The notes under the pieces are model-generated. The model searched no databases. It worked only from the letters and a program-made list of their open reading frames with translations, and was not told the DNA's origin. A DNA stretch of 64,000 nt from MGML01 sp034416335 (GTDB lineage: Bacteria > Chloroflexota > Dehalococcoidia > Dehalococcoidales > UBA2162): assembly GCA_034416335.1 (NCBI GenBank), contig DAOULV010000030.1, positions 156,737-220,736 of the forward strand, in the 5' to 3' direction. Both the position numbers and the translations under genes were made by a program. Every line of letters begins with the position of its first letter. Position 1 is the stretch's first letter. This document shows positions 62,440-64,000 of the stretch, piece after piece.

Positions 62440-63561
62440 GTGTCGGGAAATATCTTTTATTTTAAGTTCACCATTCATACAGACCGTAACGGTGTTGCAG
62501 TTAAGTATTCTCCAGACTGGTGTGGAGAAAGAAACAGATGTGCCCGTAATGAAAAAGCTCTTTTATACAATGACGCAGAATTGTGGGGGATCGGGCAAGC
62601 CGAAGGAGACTATATTCCAGATGATGTCATTGTTCTCAGTGAGAAAGAAGTTCTAGAAATAATTGCCGATGTATACCACATTACTCCTAATGACATTACG
62701 ATCGATAACGCGTTCGTTAATTTAAGAGTGCCTGTGGAAGACATTGAAAATGTATATGCGGGAGAGAAACTAAAACACAGGTGGGACAATAAACCTCAAG
62801 CCTATTGTAAAAGTCTGAATATTGATTTTACAGGTGTTTCTCATCGCAAGCTGGATACCTATTCCGTTAAAACTGATGTTACGGATGCTAATAATCGTTT
62901 ACCCAATATCCTGATAAAAAATCTTGATAATAACTATGTTAAAGCTTTCAAGGATACAGGTGAATTGTTGTTGAGTTCCATCTCAAGATACGTTGCAATC
63001 GGTGATTTAAGACAGGATGCCGCTGAAGGAATAAACAATATTGATATTGATATTACATTCCCAGAACCGACAATTTTTAATGCCGATGACTTAGGAAAGT
63101 ATATTGCTCAATTTAAATTTATGGGTGGAGAAATTGAAGTTGCTGAGAAAATAGTAATAAAAGACAAGTCATATCTCCCCGACGCTTATGTATTCTGTGC
63201 TTCTGCATACAGGCTTGAAAAGTTCGGTGATTCCTATTATTCCATTAAAAAAGCTAAGCAGTTCGGTAGTATTCTGTTCAATACTTTACGTGAACAAGTA
63301 GATAACCAAGTTTACGCTTGGATGGTAGCTCCGGTAATATACGGTGGAATAAAAGATCCAATCAGAACATTAGCAGAATTGAAGAGCTTAACGAATACAG
63401 ATGTTAATATAGCCAGGATGATGGATTGTTTTTACAAGCCCTCCGAGTATTCTGATGAAAAAGAGATAAGGTTCGTTTTCTTCACGAAAAAACAAAATAT
63501 CGAGAGTCAGGTCTATATTCGTAATCTGGCACTTTTAAAATGCTGCAAGTTTCAACAATAA
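62440..63561 (+). CDS. Uncharacterised protein, weakly DUF2971-like at the end
   Basis: 373 residues from GTG 62440. The N-terminal half is unrecognised. The C-terminal half has DAYVFCASAYRLEKFG, then a gap, PVIYGG, and CFYKPSEYSDEKEIRFVF, an order of blocks (FC-S, Y-G, K-xxxYxxEkExR) reminiscent of DUF2971, a family common in mobile and defence regions. The likeness is weak and by eye. Codon use is AT-rich. Confidence 0.55.
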   Translation: MSGNIFYFKFTIHTDRNGVAVKYSPDWCGERNRCARNEKALLYNDAELWGIGQAEGDYIPDDVIVLSEKEVLEIIADVYHITPNDITIDNAFVNLRVPVEDIENVYAGEKLKHRWDNKPQAYCKSLNIDFTGVSHRKLDTYSVKTDVTDANNRLPNILIKNLDNNYVKAFKDTGELLLSSISRYVAIGDLRQDAAEGINNIDIDITFPEPTIFNADDLGKYIAQFKFMGGEIEVAEKIVIKDKSYLPDAYVFCASAYRLEKFGDSYYSIKKAKQFGSILFNTLREQVDNQVYAWMVAPVIYGGIKDPIRTLAELKSLTNTDVNIARMMDCFYKPSEYSDEKEIRFVFFTKKQNIESQVYIRNLALLKCCKFQQ

Positions 63562-63635
63562 CAGCATTGTTTTCAAGGAAATCGAGGGTTTATTATCTTC
63601 CCGTCCAAAAGCTTATATTATAAAATTAGATAAAA

Positions 63636-63664
63636 AATAGGTCGGGGAATTTCCCCGACCTATT
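63636..63664 (-). terminator. Intrinsic terminator of the leftward gene at the right edge
   Basis: A 12-bp perfect stem (aataggtcgggg with ccccgacctatt) followed on the minus strand by TTTTTTA. It may also act on the rightward gene. Confidence 0.85.
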
Positions 63665-63682
63665 CTCTCTGATGTATGGTTT

Positions 63683-64000
63683 TTAAGCCACCAGACTCAG
63701 CTGGTTACCGTTTTCGAGTTTCTTTTTCTCTTCTTCTACCGCTCCATCGGGTAACGACTCACGGGCAGACTGTATCCCCGACCTGAGCCGTCCTTCCGGT
63801 TCCCACTGGTTACCGCCGATTGCCCGGTCTATCTCACTGATTATCCTTATCAGGTACTGGTCTACATACTGGGGCAGTTTGGGGATATTCCTGGCTTCCC
63901 GAGCGGCAGTCCTGGCCTGTTCCAGCGGTTCGATAGCCTGGCTGACATACTCCTCGACCGCATCCATCGCCTCGATGACCTTGAGAGCACTCCATTTGAC
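63683..64000 (-). CDS. Uncharacterised protein, 3' part
   Basis: The frame is open from the right edge through an internal ATG at 63967 to the stop at 63683, so the gene begins outside the window. The 105 visible residues are helical and charged, likely coiled (EPLEQARTAAREARNIPKLP), with a Gly/Trp turn (AIGGNQWEPEGRLRSG). No family is recognised. Confidence 0.6.
   Translation of the reverse strand, partial: VKWSALKVIEAMDAVEEYVSQAIEPLEQARTAAREARNIPKLPQYVDQYLIRIISEIDRAIGGNQWEPEGRLRSGIQSARESLPDGAVEEEKKKLENGNQLSLVA

Noticed and set aside
1..64000. CRISPR array, rRNA or replication origin
   Set aside because: No regularly spaced repeats, no rRNA stretches, and no dnaA-box cluster were noticed on either strand.

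Overview
The window looks like a piece of a Chloroflexota chromosome, most likely from the Dehalococcoidia or a close relative. This rests on the mix of families, not on a marker gene: an electron-transfer flavoprotein, an EF-G-like GTPase, a B12/radical SAM protein, a heliorhodopsin (a family typical of monoderm bacteria), a MerR/HspR-type regulator with DnaJ and ClpC, KtrAB-like potassium uptake, cohesin/dockerin surface proteins, and dispersed intergenic repeats. Base composition is moderate over most of the window. It falls visibly in the cargo around 61-63.6 kb.

Layout. 1-7.8 kb is ordinary chromosome: the etfA end, then leftward EF-G-like, SpoIIM-like, nitroreductase, pcm, a tail-anchored protein, a Xer recombinase and a radical SAM protein. 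At 8.0 kb an initiator tRNA has a good promoter and terminator. Its 3' flank is repeated, diverged, at 10.8 kb, and between the copies lie a GH127 glycosidase and a HicAB-like toxin-antitoxin pair. 11-16.8 kb holds repeats and a three-gene leftward signalling operon (HTH protein, CHASE-PAS-GAF hybrid kinase, single-domain response regulator). At 17.3-19.0 kb there is a selenoprotein candidate: a UGSC/GrdB-like reading frame is interrupted by one in-frame UGA, followed by a hairpin placed like a bacterial SECIS. Then come an amidohydrolase and an orphan oligopeptide-binding lipoprotein.

23.4-32.3 kb is a striking rightward operon of three cell-surface proteins: a ~2270-residue secreted subtilase carrying FG-GAP repeats, two cohesin-like and two dockerin-like regions, followed by two membrane-anchored cohesin proteins. 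The simplest reading is a surface protease assembly built on cohesin-dockerin contacts. 32.9-47.7 kb is mixed housekeeping and membrane genes: an AraC/GyrI regulator, ferredoxin, FmdB, a ferritin-VIT1 protein, a large anchored exoprotein, KtrAB, a 7TM histidine kinase, a heliorhodopsin, a 4Fe-4S protein and an alcohol dehydrogenase. 47.8-53.7 kb is one rightward stress operon (dnaJ-like, hspR-like, methyltransferase, VTT protein, possible alpha/beta hydrolase, clpC).

At tRNA-Ala(GGC), 53.7 kb, a mobile element begins. A large serine recombinase gene reads backwards through the whole tRNA gene and stops inside the last codons of clpC. Behind it are two recombinase-linked unknowns (one AbrB-like with a zinc ribbon), a TOTE-type primase-helicase, a MazEF-like pair, a protein resembling class III nucleotidyl cyclases, and AT-rich genes of unknown function. 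No right end was found, so the element probably continues past the window. A ~187-bp MITE-like repeat occurs three times in intergenic regions (11.5, 35.4 and 44.1 kb).
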